From Desulfuromonadales bacterium (GTDB lineage Bacteria > Desulfobacterota > Desulfuromonadia > Desulfuromonadales > Geopsychrobacteraceae), in NCBI GenBank assembly GCA_016931615.1, contig JAFGEL010000062.1:151837-215836 (forward strand): 64,000 nt of DNA. The letters run 5' to 3'. Below are positions 63,587-64,000 of the stretch, one piece after another. Numbering within the stretch: position 1 is the stretch's first letter; each line of letters starts with the position of its first letter. Position numbers and translations under genes: made by a program. A model generated the notes under the pieces. The model saw only the letters and a program-made list of their open reading frames with translations, was not told where the DNA came from and made no database searches.

Positions 63587-64000
63587 TTATCCGAGTTCGA
63601 CTACGGGAGCGTCCGCAGGCAGTATTTCGCCGATGAGGCGGGCCTGCTCGTTCATCCCGTTGAGCCGGTTGATGATATCATCGGCATCTTGAGCAGAGAC
63701 CACCAGGGTCATGCCGATACCGTAATTGAAGGTGCGGTACATTTCCTCTTCGGGAATGTTGCCGCCTTCGCGCAGCATTTCAAATATGACCGGCTTTTGC
63801 CAACTCTGTTTATCAATTACCGCCTTGCACTGCTGGGGAAGGATGCGTGGGATGTTTTCCAGCAACCCCCCCCCGGTTATATGAGCGATGCCCTTGATAT
63901 CAAAGTCGCGAATCAGGTTGAGAATACTCTTGACGTAAATCCGCGTCGGCGTCAGCAGTTCAGACCCTAGAGATTGATTCAGCCCGGCCGGCTGTGAAGA
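63587..64000 (-). CDS. purM: Phosphoribosylformylglycinamidine cyclo-ligase, C-terminal part (gene runs past the window)
   Basis: Closes the imidazole ring of AIR in purine synthesis. The frame is open to the right edge, so only the C-terminal 137 residues are seen. They include GIAHITGGGLLENIPRILP with the conserved glycine-rich turn, and FNYGIGM. The 5' part is outside. It leads into purN. Confidence 0.95.
   Translation of the reverse strand, partial: SSQPAGLNQSLGSELLTPTRIYVKSILNLIRDFDIKGIAHITGGGLLENIPRILPQQCKAVIDKQSWQKPVIFEMLREGGNIPEEEMYRTFNYGIGMTLVVSAQDADDIINRLNGMNEQARLIGEILPADAPVVELG

Noticed and set aside
1-64000. tRNA, rRNA, CRISPR, integrase or phage attachment features
   Set aside because: I found no cloverleaf, repeat-spacer array, transposase or integrase; the mobile signals are limited to base composition shifts and the decayed patch at 43198-43757.

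Overview
The window is a 64 kb piece of a Gram-negative chromosome, most likely a Desulfuromonadales/Geobacterales-type member of the Desulfobacterota. This rests on gene order (rpsA-sppA-ihfB; lolC-lolD-bamA-skp-lpxD-fabZ-lpxA-lpxB-msbA-acyltransferase-waaA-lpxK; yicC-gmk-rpoZ-rel-ridA) and protein style, not on a marker gene search. It carries complete outer-membrane and LPS machinery. I saw no rRNA, tRNA, CRISPR array or intact insertion sequence.

Layout. 1-5 kb: end of rpsA, sppA and ihfB, separated by strong intrinsic terminators, then an RluA-type pseudouridine synthase, lgt and a HAD phosphatase. 5-9.4 kb (minus strand): a partner-switching signalling operon of a small two-helix membrane protein, a 1074-residue fusion of an SLC5 transporter to a SpoIIE-type phosphatase, a STAS anti-anti-sigma protein and an RsbW-type kinase. 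9.6-17.9 kb: a tightly coupled operon with a TPR lipoprotein, a LolB-like lipoprotein, a peptide ABC importer (binding protein and two permeases) with a free-standing MshEN-type domain gene between the permeases, a YchJ-like protein, mutM and a thioesterase. 18-21.5 kb: lysS and lolCD. 21.5-32.8 kb: bamA, skp and the lipid A/Kdo pathway, ending in lpxK and a tiny Trm112-like gene.

33-57.6 kb is a large LPS core/O-antigen locus: an ELM1-family protein, two GT4 glycosyltransferases, an O-antigen ligase, a GT10 (fucosyltransferase-type) enzyme directly before gmd and fcl (GDP-L-fucose synthesis), a ComEA-like secreted protein, a nucleotide-sugar epimerase, Wzz, a decayed patch, a three-gene UDP-L-amino-sugar pathway, a MurJ/Wzx-type flippase, a glycosyltransferase, a Wzy-type polymerase, and a Pgl-like set (PglA, C, D, E and F counterparts) that should make and transfer a bacillosamine-type sugar. 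An AT-rich 3-hydroxyacyl-CoA dehydrogenase gene splits the Pgl-like set. Several genes here are clearly more AT-rich than the housekeeping flanks, as expected for exchanged surface-polysaccharide loci.

57.7-64 kb returns to housekeeping: yicC, gmk, rpoZ, a Rel/SpoT-family (p)ppGpp enzyme with a degenerate hydrolase site, ridA, and on the minus strand rpmB, a DUF523 gene, purN and the 3' part of purM.

The best candidates for something new are the transporter-phosphatase partner switch, the predicted c-di-GMP-binding MshEN protein inside a peptide importer operon, the Rel enzyme that keeps synthetase motifs but lacks key hydrolase residues, and the dehydrogenase inside the Pgl-like cassette.
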